The notes under the pieces: generated by a model
What the model was told of the DNA's origin: nothing
Databases searched by the model: none
The model's input: the letters and a program-made list of their open reading frames with translations, nothing else
In this document: piece after piece, positions 33,640 through 44,209 of the stretch
Position numbering within the stretch: position 1 is the first letter of the stretch
Layout of the letters: each line of letters starts with the position of its first letter
Program-made: the position numbers and the translations under genes
Assembly: GCA_025617745.1 (NCBI GenBank)
Contig: CM046861.1
Span: 15,411,563-15,475,562, forward strand
Source of the DNA: Heliocidaris erythrogramma
Lineage: Eukaryota > Echinodermata > Echinoidea > Camarodonta > Echinometridae
DNA: 64,000 nt
Direction of reading: 5' to 3'

Positions 33640-34167
33640 GCTAAGGTCTCCTTGTCCTTAAGGGACGCTCGGGGAAAGTTCCGGATAATTCTGAACTTGG
33701 AAGGGACGGATTCTCCATATGGTTTCTGTATCTTTCAGGATTGAGACTCTCCCGTCCTGCCCCGTCTTCGGCAGGCGGTTGGGGCCCTATAGACCTCCAG
33801 AGATCTTCTGGTTCTCCGGTTGGCGGGCAAGTTTTTTTAGGTACAAAGCTCTGCCTTTCGGTCTGAGACCGGCACCACGCCTGTTCACCCGGATGGTGTC
33901 GTGCGTAGTAGCGCCTGCCAGGGCGCATGGAATCCCTTCTCCTTCCTCTCACAGGGCAAGCCCCTGAAGACGCTCCAACCGTCGTTTTCTGTGGCTACAG
34001 ACGCCTCCCTCTTGGGATTGGGCGGAGTATGTCACGGGGAGATTATTGCAGGGGATTGGTCTCACCCCTCTCCCCTCCCTTACATTAACTTTCTATGGTT
34101 CAGGGCGGTGATGCTGGCCCTTGCCCACTTTCTTTCACGTGTCCAAGGCCGGGCGATCATTTTCTAA
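33640..34167 (+). pseudogene. DIRS RT and RNase H fragments
   Basis: RT palm remnant RYKALPFGLRPAPRLFTRM (about 33840-33898) in the frame 33719-33967. It is followed in another frame by an RNase H segment FSVATDASLLGLGGVCHGE (about 33989-34045). The next bases encode IIAGDWS and FRAVMLALAHFLSRVQGR. The ATDASLxGxGGV motif supplies the first RNase H aspartate. In the family these domains make double-stranded cDNA from the element RNA. The stops between fragments make this copy inactive. Confidence 0.8.
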
Positions 34168-34502
34168 AAGCCTCTTGCTCGCCCAAGCGGCCATGGTTCT
34201 GGACTATGTGGAGCTCCTGGCAGGTCTTCCGAGATTGCTCTCCTGCCAACCGGACTTCTTGCGCCAGCCTCTCTCCGGGTTTCTGCATCCTGACCCATCC
34301 AGGCTCAGCCTATAAGTCTGGCCATCATCGGGAAGACGGTCCGCGAGGCGGGTCTCTTTTCGAGAGGCTGCGAAGTTCATCCCTTTGTCTAGGCTCTTGC
34401 GTTCTTTCTGAAGGGGCCTCCTTCTCGGAGGTTGTTGTTGCCGCCTGGAGTCTCCCTTTGGTACTAGAAGGTGCTTAGCCTAGCCTGGCTACCTTTGAGC
34501 CC

Positions 34503-35192
34503 ATGGCTACGGCGTGGCTGAGGGACTTGTCTATCGAGACAGCGTTTCTTTTGACCAGTGTTTCTGCTCAAAGGCGGAGTGCCCTGCAGCCGTTATCCAT
34601 TGCCTCGGGGCATATCTGTTGGGAACGCGGCGGTGTGTGCTTGGTCCCCAAGGCTTCCTACATTGCCAAGATTCGATCGCTTTCTTTGGGGTCGGTTGAT
34701 GTTGTGGTTTACCCTTGTCCGATCTTCCGGTGTGGCGGAGGACGAGGTCTGGTGCTCGGTCAGGGCTCCTTATGGTTTATTGTTTGAACTAGGCGCATCC
34801 GACCGACTGTTTATCTTGGTTCAAGGCTCCGTTTGGACCTTTTCCGGTGACTCGGTCTTTCGCTGGTTGGTGGAGGCTGTCAAGTCCGTGGGTCCGACAG
34901 CCCTTGTGCCGGGGGTGTCTCCCGTGCCCACGATACCAGGAGTGTTAGTACTTCTTGGGCCCTGTTTCAGGGTGTCATGGTAGAGGATTTACAGAAGGCA
35001 GTCTTCTGGAAGTTTGCCTTCCTCTTTCTTTCTTTTTACCTGAAGGATGTCTCCGCATCGGAGTCTGCTTCTTCGCAAGCGGCTATTGCTGCGGCAACAG
35101 CTTCTCTAGTGGTGCGCTTACCGCTTGCGGGGGAAGGTGGTGTGCCGGACGCCTCCCCTTGTCTCTGTGCTGGTCTAGCATATTATAAATAA
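34503..35192 (+). pseudogene. DIRS tyrosine recombinase fragments
   Basis: SAQRRSALQPLSIASGHICW (34564 on) lies in one frame and holds the first catalytic Arg region. RWLVEAVKSVGPTALVPGVS (34863-34922) lies in a second frame. HDTRSVSTSWALFQGV follows from 34929 in a third frame, continuing into MVEDLQKAVFWK and FYLKDV, with the box-II HxxR and the C-terminal Tyr. The R, HxxR and Y elements define tyrosine recombinases, which integrate DIRS circles without target duplication. Frame changes break the protein. Confidence 0.8.
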
Positions 35193-35529
35193 GACAGGTA
35201 GGTAGTTTATTGATGTAGATCATGAGAATCAGGCGTGATTCTCTTATCTACGAAATAAACTACCTACCTGTCTTAGCTCCCTCCCTCCTTCCCCGCTCCG
35301 TGCTGTGTTGGTCCGGCACTAGCGGTTGCTGTGTGGCATGTGGGGAGGACGGTTTTCCGGGTCGCCCTAGCGGGGCGTGTGGAGGTGAGCCCTCTTGCGG
35401 TAAGTGCACGTTAGTTTCTGTTTTATTCTGGCTCGGTTAGGAGCAGCGCTAGCGCTGGAATAGCATATTATAAATAAGACAGGTAGGTAGTTTATTTCGT
35501 AGATAAGAGAATCACGCCTGATTCTCATG

Positions 35530-37059
35530 ATCTGAGAGGTTTCATAAAGCCTCAACCCTTTTTAGGATGTGGGTGTGCCTCTGCCAATCTCAAAACAGGG
35601 GGCTAAGGAGCTAAATGGTTAATTGAGGAAGCTCATTTTTGAGGGTCCAAGGAGCGAAAGGGCTCATGGGCAGAGCTAATTTTAGCTGCTTCCGATCTCA
35701 CCACTCTGGTACACATACGATGCATGTGCTGAGCTGAGTCAGCGGTCGCAGCGCTGTTTTCAACCCTGTACATGCTACTGCACTGAATTCAGTGGTAAGA
35801 GTAGTTCGCATGTCGCATGCAGATTGATCTCGCTGAGCTTGCCGCTAGCACTAGGGGGCACTAGGCCGCCCAGCTCCTCCCCCCCCCCCCCCCCCCCCCC
35901 CGCTACGCTGGCCTGGGAGGCTAGGGAGCGACCGTTCCCGGTGTGACGTACTGACATTGTACTGCGCTGAAATTGTACTTGCGCATGATTTGCGCACTTC
36001 GTAAACATCCGGCGTGCTAAGATTGTTCGGAAAGACTTGAGCTGTATAGCCCCAGCAAATAGGTAAGAATTTTATGGAATAAACGCTATTGAATTGGGCC
36101 TATTGGCCCAGACGCAGGCAATCTCAGAACGCTACAAACTCGGCACGCTTGCAGGCATTCTCAAATTGTAGTCCATTTCCCGTGCATGCGCTGAACAGCG
36201 GTATACATTTTCAGCATGGGTACTATCTCAGCACGCCACACCTGACAATGGGCTGTGCGCATTGTTTTCTCATCTCTAGGGAGAGAGTCGGAAGCCAATC
36301 GCGGTGCGGTTAGTGAAAATCGCATATCATGGGAGCGGCCCGAGAAGGTTGAAAATGTGGGACGTCATACATATGTGACATTATATAAGAGTGCCCACCC
36401 CCCCCCCCCCCGGACATAAAGCTGACCATACTGGTACATTTTTAAGGTATATGTGTAAATTTATGCATGAAAATCATGATTATATCCCTCTCAACAAATT
36501 TTAGTAAAAATTAGCAAGTTATCATTCTTTTTACTAGTTGAAAAACAAGATGACGTTAGGATGCACGATTTTTTTTGGGGTGCAAATTTTATGACTTTTA
36601 CACACTTTTTGATGTTTTGTGGAATCCAGGTTACTCAAATCACAAAAGTAGCTCTCTGAATCAATTCCTCATCCTATTATTGCTCAAAAGAGCTGTTTTA
36701 ATTATTCATGCCGATTTTGAACCCCATGGGACACGATTTGGCAATGGGAACATAACAATTCATTAACTAGACACTTCAGGCATTACAAAAAAGTTGGTTA
36801 AAAATGTATCTCGATGGTGCACGGGAACCCTCCTTTCCGACTAGACTACAGGTAGTATTAAATGGCATGAATGGTGCATAATAGAAATTAGACCTGTTAG
36901 TCCAGCAGATTTGTGCTGAAAATCGAAGAAAAAACAATCAAGCAGACCATATTCAAATGCAACATATCCAATTTGTAGACATATAGAAAGTATTTTATTT
37001 CACTTATGCCTCGACTGCCTCTTGGATGCACTATATTGATACTGGAGTACACTGTACAG
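35530..37059. other. Spacer with C tracts
   Basis: C runs at 35879-35901 and 36398-36411. Between them is moderately GC-rich sequence with many CTGAGCTTGC/GCATGC motifs but no supported exon. 36430-37059 is AT-rich and featureless. Confidence 0.35.
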
Positions 37060-37778
37060 ATATGGAACGATAGTTGTCCAAAAATTCGATAAACCTAGTT
37101 TATCGACGATAAACTAGGTTTTTCGCCGAGAATCCTAGATTATCGAATTGATAAACCTAGTTTTTCAACAACAACCCCGAATATCAAGCGATAAACCTAG
37201 TTTATCGAATTTTTGGACAACTATTTTGATAAACCTAGATTATCGAATTTGATAAACCTAGTTTTTCGAATTTGATAAACCTAGATTATCGAATTTGATA
37301 AACCTAGTTTATCGAATTTGATAAACCTAGTTTATCGAATTTGATAAACCTAGTTTATCGAATTTGATAAACCTAGTTTTTCGATTTGATAATCCTGGTT
37401 TATCAGAACCCTGAATATCGACCGATATCATAGGTTTTTTGAAAAACCCGGTTTATCAATTCGATAATCCTAGTTTTTCAATTCGATAAACTAGGTTTAT
37501 CAAATTTGATAATCCTAGTTTATCAGAACCCCAAATATCGACCGATATCACAGGTTTTTTGATATACCTGGTTTTTCGATTCGATAAACCTAGTTTTTCA
37601 ATTCGATAAACTAGGTTTATCAAATTTCGGTTGATAAACTAGGTTTATCGCTTGATATTCGGGGTTGTTGTTGAAAAACTAGGTTTATCAATTCGATAAT
37701 CTAGGATTCTCGGCGAAAAACCTAGTTTATCGTCGATAAACTAGTTTATCGAATTTTTAGACAACTATCGTTCCATAT
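37060..37778. mobile_element. Foldback element built on the palindrome AAACCTAGTTTATCGAATTT
   Basis: The arms of about 145 bp are almost perfectly inverted. The left arm starts ATATGGAACGATAGTTGTC and includes GATAAACTAGGTTTTTCGCC and CAACAACAACCCCGAATATC. The right arm mirrors these and ends GACAACTATCGTTCCATAT. The middle has tandem GATAAACCTAGTTTATCGAA-type units (about 22-bp period near 37230-37385). No coding content. A short flanking CAG may be a target duplication, but this is uncertain. Confidence 0.85.
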
Positions 37779-38117
37779 TCAGACCCTATAACTATAGATT
37801 TGATACCAGCTGAAAATGTAAATGCTTATTACAAACTTTGTATAAATGGTGGCATACTGGAATACACTTGGTTTGATATATTTTTTTACATTTAGAAGAA
37901 AAGATGCGTAATGACAACTACAGTGGTACCTACAAGAGGCCTTATTACCCTCCCGTGCCATAAATATTGCAACATAGTGAAATTCGTTAATTTTTTGGTG
38001 AATGATTTTCTTTGTAGCGGCGTTTTGTTCTCAATCATTGAATAGCGCCCGTCATTTCGGTTTAAAAGGAATGTGCGCCTTGTTCACTTTCTCATTCAAT
38101 GCTATACTGAGTCCTTC

Positions 38118-39120
38118 ATGCACACACCAGCCGAGTTATCTAACGAGCAACGCCGACAAATCGTCGCACTGAGACAGGAGGGGGTTTCGGTAGCTCAGAT
38201 TTCTGAACGCTTTCGGGTATGCCGTCAAACGGTGTACCGAGTGTGTAAACGCCATGAGGATACAGAAAATTCCGACAAGCAACCAAGAACGGGCATAACA
38301 GAAAGACCACGCCTCGGGAAGGTCGGAAGACCTCCTGCGTCAGGCTCGTATAACCAAATTCGCTTCTGAACAAACTTTAGCAGCTCACTTGAGCGACAGA
38401 ATTGGTAGCAGAATCTCAAAGAGAACGACACAAAGACGCCTGTACTCTTACAATCATCATGCCCGCATTTCCAGGAGAAAGATTCTAATATCTCGTGTCA
38501 ATCGTCTGAGACGCATCAGGTGGGCCACCAGAGTGAGGGATTGGACATTGGAGAACAGTTGGAGTCATTTCGTGTTTTCCGACGAGAGTAGGTTTTGCAT
38601 GTCTTCGAACGACGGAAGAGTAAGTGTCTGGCGTGAACCGAACACCTCAAACGACCCACGGAACCTTACCTACATTCAAAGGAATTCCGTTTCAGTCATG
38701 GTCTGGAGGTGTGTCGGCATCTTTGGAGTAGGCGATCTTGTTGTCGTAGACGGGAACATGGATAACGCCAAATATCGGGAGATTCTGGACTCTCACTTGT
38801 TTCCATCCATTGGTAAAATATTTAGCTCCGCGCAACACCCCTTCATTTCAAGAATGACAACGCTCCGGCGCACAGGGCTGCACAGATGGACCAATGGTAT
38901 GGCGAAAATGGCGTCAACAGGGTGCAGTGGCCGGCGCAATCACCAGATGCTAACCCGATAGAGAACCTGTGGGATGACATCAAGAGAGCCCTCACCAAGG
39001 ACCGGCCAACCACCAGGGAGGGTTTGATCCGCTCTATCTTCAGGGCCTGAGGCAGCATCACCCAAGAAAGACTGCATGGACTCTACGCGACTCTGCCAAA
39101 GAGGATACGCGTCATCATTA
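38118..39120 (+). pseudogene. Tc1-like DD34E transposase, frameshifted
   Basis: The start is ATG 38118 (MHTPAELSNEQRRQIVALRQ). A paired-like helix-turn-helix domain follows (GVSVAQISERFRVCRQTVYRV, quoted in part), then GRPP-type linker sequence. A frameshift lies near 38310-38340. The catalytic domain continues from about 38390 with FSDESRF (first Asp, about 38580). After a second frame change near 38840 come NDNAPAHRAAQ (second Asp) and PNPIENLW-type sequence reading DANPIENLWDD (Glu). I count 34 residues between the last two catalytic residues, hence DD34E. A stop follows at IFRA. The family excises and inserts at TA. This copy is inactive. Confidence 0.88.
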
Positions 39121-39443
39121 GAAGGCCTGGGGCAGCATCACCCAAGAAAGACTGCATGGACTCTACGCGACTCTGCCAAGGAGGATGAGCGTCATCAATA
39201 GAAGGCCTGGGGCAGCATCACCCAAGAGAGACTGCATGGACTCTACGCGACTCTGCCAAGGAGGATGAGCGTCATCATTAGAAGGCCTGGGGCAGCATCA
39301 CCCAAGAAAGACTGCATGGACTCTACGCGATTCTGCCAAAGAGGATACGCGTCATCATTAGAAGGCCTGGGGCAGCATCACCCAAGAGAGACTGCATGGA
39401 CTCTACGCGACTCTGCCAAGGAGGATGAGCGTCATCATTATGG
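39044..39443 (+). repeat. Five 80-bp tandem repeats of the transposase C-terminal coding end
   Basis: GGCCTG starts at 39044, 39124, 39204, 39284 and 39364, exactly 80 bp apart. Each unit encodes ITQERLHGLYATLPKRIRV in some frame. Since 80 is not a multiple of three, the reading frame rotates from unit to unit. Units differ by a few substitutions only (for example GATACGC/GATGAGC). Confidence 0.95.
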
Positions 39444-39647
39444 AAGGTGCGGGTATCCAACAAAATACTAGAACCTCATCAACTTTACTTGACAAATGAC
39501 TCTTGACATATCAATAAAATGTGCCTGATAATACGATCAAACATGATGTACTACAAAGTCATTAAAACAGCACTCATTTTCATTTAATATTTTGCCTCTT
39601 GTGTAATGCATGTGTCTATGTTGCAATACTTTTGGCACGGGAGGGTA

Positions 39648-40512
39648 GTTATATCTATCTCTTGCTATAATTATAAATAGAGTTATAATGTGTTAAATGC
39701 TTCCCTAATATACACTGCATAAATTGAAAAGAAGAAGACCAAATCACCAAAACTACTTGTAAAGGTATAATGCTATTGATAAATCAAACTTTAATTGTTA
39801 CTCATTGTTGTTTAATATATTTTGTCATGTTGGAGAATATATACTATTCAAAACATGCAAGTAATTTCTCATCTCGGTTATATATTTTGTCCTTTGCCCT
39901 TGCAGCTATACAATTTACCATCTGCAGATCCAGTTATTGTCAGGTTTACCATATAGCCATGTATTCATTGTGATTGTATACAAGGCTGAGTAAAATGTTC
40001 ATCAAGCTGGGGAACAAAGAGATAAGATTGCCCAGTAGTTTCTTTTACCCATAGTTTATTTGCCCAACAGGGACTTACATACGAACCCTCATGCTGGGTA
40101 AGAGTTGGGTAAAAGGGGTTGGTTAAATGTATGAGCAATGTCTAACTGGGCAATGAAGCTGGGTAATGAATTATGACCAACAGTTTTGCCCAGTTTGGTC
40201 ATTTCCAATTTCTAAGTGGGTAAAAATTGGGCAATATCCCTGGTCAATTTATTGGGTAAATAATTTACCCAACTCCATTGCCCAGTTGGCATCTTTAATA
40301 CCCCTTATTATGGCAATAGTTGGGTAAATTATGTCGGGTAACATTGTTGGGTAATTTAGAAATGGGTAATTAAATGGGCAATTCAATTTGCCCTATAATG
40401 GGTAAATAATGAAATTGGTAAAGTTTACCCAAAAGTTGGTCGGAAACATAACTACCCTCATGTTGGGTAAATTTTGGGGTAAATTTTGCCCAATATTTCT
40501 AAGAGTGTATGG
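39648..40512. mobile_element. Motif-dense element built on TTGGGTAA/TTACCCAA
   Basis: From about 40000 to 40512 the sequence is dominated by variants of TGGGTAA, TTACCCA and TTGCCCA in both orientations. Its right edge, read inverted, is ACACTCTTAGAAATATTGGG. That end resembles the left end of the element at 43129 (CACTCTTAAAAA) and the CACTGTAAAAAC end at 50686. The left boundary was not fixed. CACTx ends with repeated subterminal motifs recall EnSpm/CACTA transposons, which is an inference. 39648-39990 is AT-rich and featureless. Confidence 0.5.
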
Positions 40513-41860
40513 AACATATCATTTTTTTTTCTCTCAATATGGCCGTGCAGGTGAAAAACAAAGAGCAAAGTGCAGTATTATAATGTTTAGTTGTTTTGCA
40601 TCTGATAATAATGTACTTTGGCATAATAACATTATTTGCAAAAGATCAGATTCATATGCTTCATCGGGACATTAATGTATATTGTTCATGTAAAACTCTA
40701 CAATGAGAAGAGAAACATGTTAGAGTTAGAATAATATTTGCATAGACATTTCCAGTACTTAATTGCACACTTTTATCACATCGACACTGAGTTATAAGCT
40801 CCCAGTTACAGAGTAAACTTTAAATGCAAATAGTCATATTGTTTATCACACTGGCAAACAGGCAGAACTATAGTGCCTCCAGAGATATTTGCATGTAGGA
40901 ATATTTCAACACTTCGGCAGCCATATTTTATTTGGCCATCCTCTTGTTAGGGAATAATTCAAATTTTAACAAGAATTACCTTCAATGGGCCCATATGACA
41001 GCTAAAGTGGGCTTTTCATATGATCTTGATTTCAAAATTGTTGTCTACCATAAAAAATGAAGACCGAAAAACTGGAAAACCCCTGTTTTGCATATTAATT
41101 AATTTGGGCCTTTCGTGGGCCTTTTTGGTCATAATGGGCACCCAAACCACATATCTAGCTAATTTCAAGGACATTATTGTCTGACTGATCACAATTAGAA
41201 GTATTTTATTTCACATTCACCAAATCAGTGACTTTGTCAGATTTTGATATATGGGATAGCTCGTTATTTGAAAATAGGCACCTAAAGCACTTGTATGGAG
41301 TTTGAGGCCCGGAAATCCTACATAATACTTAGTATATCAAAACTAAATAAATTATGAATGAAAAATACCCTGAGAGAGCCATGTTTGAAAGAAAAATGGG
41401 CACAACGGGCCCCAGGGCCCAAATTCCAGGTGGCCCAATATTATCCATAATTATTCAGCATCACAAACTCTACACCTACATACTAAATGTCATGCTTTTA
41501 TGAAAAAGTGCACAATTATTTAACCAATCTGCTGGACTATGTAGTGCTTATATGCATTATATTCTCTCAGATTACATCATTACAGGATGTTGACTTGAAA
41601 AAAGGCTAGCAGGCAGATATAGTCATGTGGTTGTATATGTTATGTCGAAGGGATTCCAGAATTCGAATCACGACTGGAGAGTGAACATATACTCTTTAGT
41701 TGTTTGCAGATGAAAGAACTTTGCTTGAGATATTATATAATTACGATACCGTTGACACAATAAAACCGGGATATCCACATTACAGGGGGCGGGGGGGGGG
41801 GAAGTTTTAATAAATAGAAATCATGTGATCTAATACTGTGCAAGTATAAATATATATTTT
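40513..41860. other. No feature recognised
   Basis: AT-rich DNA with repeated GGGCC/GGGCAC words near 41098-41150 and 41398-41440 and a G-rich tract at 41786-41802. No exon or RNA gene is supported. Confidence 0.3.
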
Positions 41861-41951
41861 TAATTTGTAAACAAATCTTTAGGCATTTTACTCCCAGTGT
41901 TAAAGATCGTATGCTCGATCTGTAATGAAAAACACAAGTCAGAAAAAATTG

Positions 41952-42023
41952 GAACCAGCGGGATTCGAACCTGTCATCTACTGCTTGCCGGGCAGCGACT
42001 TAACCACCAGGCTATTCTGGTTC
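41952..42023 (-). tRNA. tRNA-like gene, array unit 1
   Basis: Read on the minus strand: terminal 7-bp stem GAACCAG/CTGGTTC, A box TAGCCTGGTGG, anticodon arm GCTGC-CCGGCAA-GCAGT (loop anticodon GGC, with C instead of U at position 33) and a perfect B box GGTTCGAATCC. A T6 terminator follows a few bases downstream. The spacing between acceptor stem and A box is about three bases too long for a canonical tRNA. It is either a degenerate tRNA or a tRNA-like pol III transcript. Confidence 0.6.
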
Positions 42024-42245
42024 ACGGCCAAGTCACGATGAACTAGAATCAAATACCCAAGATCCTGTTCTTTCTGACTCATTAATATTCATTTTTAACG
42101 GTCCGCCGTAGACAATGGTTAGTAAACGAAGAAGCTTGACTGGGGAGGAATTTTTAATTTGTAAACAAATCTTTAGGCATTTTACTCCCAGTGTTAAAGA
42201 TCGTATGCTCGATCTGTAATGAAAAACATAAGTCAGAAAAAATTG

Positions 42246-42317
42246 GAACCAGCGGGATTCGAACCTGTCATCTACTGCTTGCCGGGCAGCGACTTAACCA
42301 CCAGGCTATTCTGGTTC
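42246..42317 (-). tRNA. tRNA-like gene, array unit 2
   Basis: Same sequence and features as the unit 1 copy, displaced by exactly 294 bp, with intact A and B boxes and T6 terminator. Confidence 0.6.
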
Positions 42318-42539
42318 ACGGCCAAGTCACGATGAACTAGAATCAAATACCCAAGATCCTCTTCTTTCTGACTCATTAATATTCATTTTTAACGGTCCGC
42401 CGTAGACAATGGTTAGTAAACGAAGAAGCTTGACTGGGGAGGAATTTTTAATTTGTAAACAAATCTTTAGGCATTTTACTCCCAGTGTTAAAGATCGTAT
42501 GCTCGATCTGTAATGAAAAACATAAGTCAGAAAAAATTG

Positions 42540-42611
42540 GAACCAGCGGGATTCGAACCTGTCATCTACTGCTTGCCGGGCAGCGACTTAACCACCAGGC
42601 TATTCTGGTTC
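42540..42611 (-). tRNA. tRNA-like gene, array unit 3
   Basis: Third copy, displaced by a further 294 bp. The stem, A box, B box and terminator are all retained. Confidence 0.6.
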
Positions 42612-42865
42612 ACGGCCAAGTCACGATGAACTAGAATCAAATACCCAAGATCCTCTTCTTTCTGACTCATTAATATTCATTTTTAACGGTCCGCCGTAGA
42701 CAATGGTTAGTAAACGAAGAAGCTTGACTGGGGAGGAATTTTTAATTTGTAAACAAATCTTTAGGCATTTTACTCCCAGTGTTAAAGATCGTATGCTCGA
42801 TCTGTAATGAAAAACACAAGTCAGAAAAAAAAAAGGTTTTTCTGTTACTAGTTGTTTCTATACTA

Positions 42866-43126
42866 ATTCCGTGATAATAATAATAATAATGTTCCGTTTT
42901 TATATAGCGCCTAACACCTCTTGTCGAAGTCTCTAAGCGCTCTACAATTGCAGCATTATTACCCTAGCTTTAGCAGAGCAGCCTGTTAAGCGCTCATGCA
43001 TTTCAAAGAATAAATTCCTGCTAGGTACCCATTTACTACACCTGGGTGGAGAGTGGCAAATGTAGATTAATATCTTGCCAAAGGACATTAGTGCCGCGGC
43101 GGGACTTGAACCGCGAACCATGTGAT
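42866..43126 (-). mobile_element. tRNA-derived SINE with (ATT)n tail
   Basis: On the minus strand the element begins in a tRNA-like head with B box GGTTCAAGTCC (about 43100). A body follows with CACCCAGGTGTAGTAAATGG and GTACCTAGCAGG. It ends GCGCTATATAAAAACGGAAC followed by ATT repeats (42877-42890). The A-box half of the head is missing next to the motif-dense element that starts at 43129. The GCGCTATATAA plus ATT tail matches the 3' end of LINE C, its likely mobilising partner. Confidence 0.8.
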
Positions 43127-43128
43127 CC

Positions 43129-43460
43129 ACACTCTTAAAAATGCGTGGTCAAAAATAACCCCAAACGGGGTTACAAATGACCCCGCATGCGGGATCAACT
43201 ATGCACAAACCCCGTGCGGGGTCACATTGACCCCGCCATGCGGGGTCACCCAAAGTAACCACATAGCGTGGTTACATTTCGACCCCGAATGTGGTCAAAA
43301 TTTAACCACGATTGCGTGGTCATTTCTGCATAACTTGACCCCGCATAATTTGACCCCGCATACTAATGATCATTACCTTATAACCCCGTCAAAACGTACG
43401 GGGTCATTTCTTCCGACCACGCAACGTGGTCATTTCCCGTCGGACGGGGTTGATACTTCT
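43129..43460. mobile_element. Motif-dense element built on GACCCCGCATGCGGGGTC / GACCACGC..GTGGTC
   Basis: The left end is CACTCTTAAAAATGCGTGGT. The next 330 bp alternate GGGGTCA, TGACCCCG, GTGGTCA and TGACCACG words in both orientations, many forming perfect small palindromes. A matching right end was not found next to it. Related GACCAGT/GACCACGC words reappear at 44035-44205, ending near TTTTTTAGAGTG (44118-44129), so the element may extend there or be a second copy. Confidence 0.55.
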
Positions 43461-44209
43461 GCCGGATGCGCGTGTACCATCCACGTTTCAAAGATTAAAA
43501 AAAAGAAGCTAATGTCAAGTAATATCATAACATATTTTGTATATTTTGCTCACTATGACCTATATAACCTATCCTCTCTTATCGTACAGCATATCATACC
43601 CCTATCATCCTACTTTAACCCTACTCCTATTATAGTCCTACATCCTATACCTATATCCTGAAAACCTTTATTTTATTATATATAGGGACTGTATTGCAGT
43701 GCTTGCTAAAAGTGGTTAACGATTTTAATTTAATTTTCTAATGTAGATTTTTGGATCTTAAACCTAATTACATGTTTGAATATGTACAACATAATAATTA
43801 GTATACATACATTTTTCATCACATTTCAAAGTGCAATCATTGCATAAAAACTTAAAAATCAAGTGTCATTTATATATATAAATTCTGGTTGTTTACGGTT
43901 GCTCATGGGTATTCAGGATACATCATGAATATTCATGACAATGGCCCAACGTTTAACCAAGTAGAAGTCGGACCAATACTTTGCTGATGAATAAGCAATA
44001 TTTCAAATGGTTAGTGATTAACCAGTGAAATTGGAACATTGTGACCAACATATTTTTGGAAATAACCCATATTATGGTGTTGACCAATCGCATTGGTACA
44101 TTTTTTGACCAGTCCTTTTTTAGAGTGCATTAAAATGACCAGTTTTTGCGTGGTCATTAAAATGACCAGTTTTTGCGTGGTCATTTTGACCACGCAAAAA
44201 CTATTATGG
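43461..44209. other. Spacer with GACCA/TGGTC words
   Basis: AT-rich to about 43870, then degenerate GACCAA and CATTGG words. Three copies of GACCAGTTTTTGCGTGGTCA-type sequence or its complement lie at 44135-44200. No gene. Confidence 0.35.

Larger units (their letters stand above)
31865..35529 (+). mobile_element. DIRS-type tyrosine-recombinase retrotransposon, decayed
   Basis: Inverted terminal repeats of about 160 bp (31865-32025 and 35345-35529) share GGTAGGTAGTTTATT, CAGCGCTAGCGCTG and GTAAGTGCACGTTAGTTTC. An internal complementary region at 35177-35275 consists of the complement of the extreme left end joined to the complement of the extreme right end. That is the diagnostic arrangement that lets DIRS elements rebuild a circle. 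The coding region includes a gag start (ATGTCGCAAGATAAG, 32098), RT, RNase H and tyrosine recombinase fragments. At 3.7 kb it is shorter than typical DIRS elements, so large deletions are inferred. A 27-C tract lies at 32716-32742. Confidence 0.9.
37948..39645 (+). mobile_element. Tc1/mariner element with TA target duplication
   Basis: TIR CCCTCCCGTGCCATAAATAT at the left and, inverted at the right, CCCTCCCGTGCCAAAAGTAT. Both then read TGCAACATAG. A TA dinucleotide flanks each side (37946-37947 and 39646-39647). At 1698 bp it has the size of a complete Tc1-like transposon. It carries one transposase gene, now frameshifted, whose 3' end is amplified as five 80-bp repeats. Confidence 0.9.
41861..42828 (-). 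repeat. 294-bp tandem array, 3.3 copies, each carrying a tRNA-like gene
   Basis: TAATTTGTAAACAAATCTTT recurs at 41861, 42155, 42449 and 42743, exactly 294 bp apart. The fourth unit is cut after about 85 bp. Units are nearly identical (a few differences such as CACAAG/CATAAG and CTGTTC/CTCTTC), indicating recent amplification or homogenisation. Each complete unit holds one tRNA-like sequence on the minus strand. Confidence 0.95.

Noticed and set aside
39044..39443. CRISPR-like array
   Set aside because: Units are contiguous 80-bp copies of transposase coding sequence without spacers, in an animal genome.
36846..41560. Single large element enclosing the foldback and Tc1 (shared GTCCAGCAGATT at both sides)
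   Set aside because: Only about 12 bases match inverted and the flanks do not extend the similarity.
41952..42611. Calling canonical tRNA-Ala(GGC) genes
   Set aside because: Acceptor-to-A-box spacing is too long and position 33 is C. Only 'tRNA-like' is supported.
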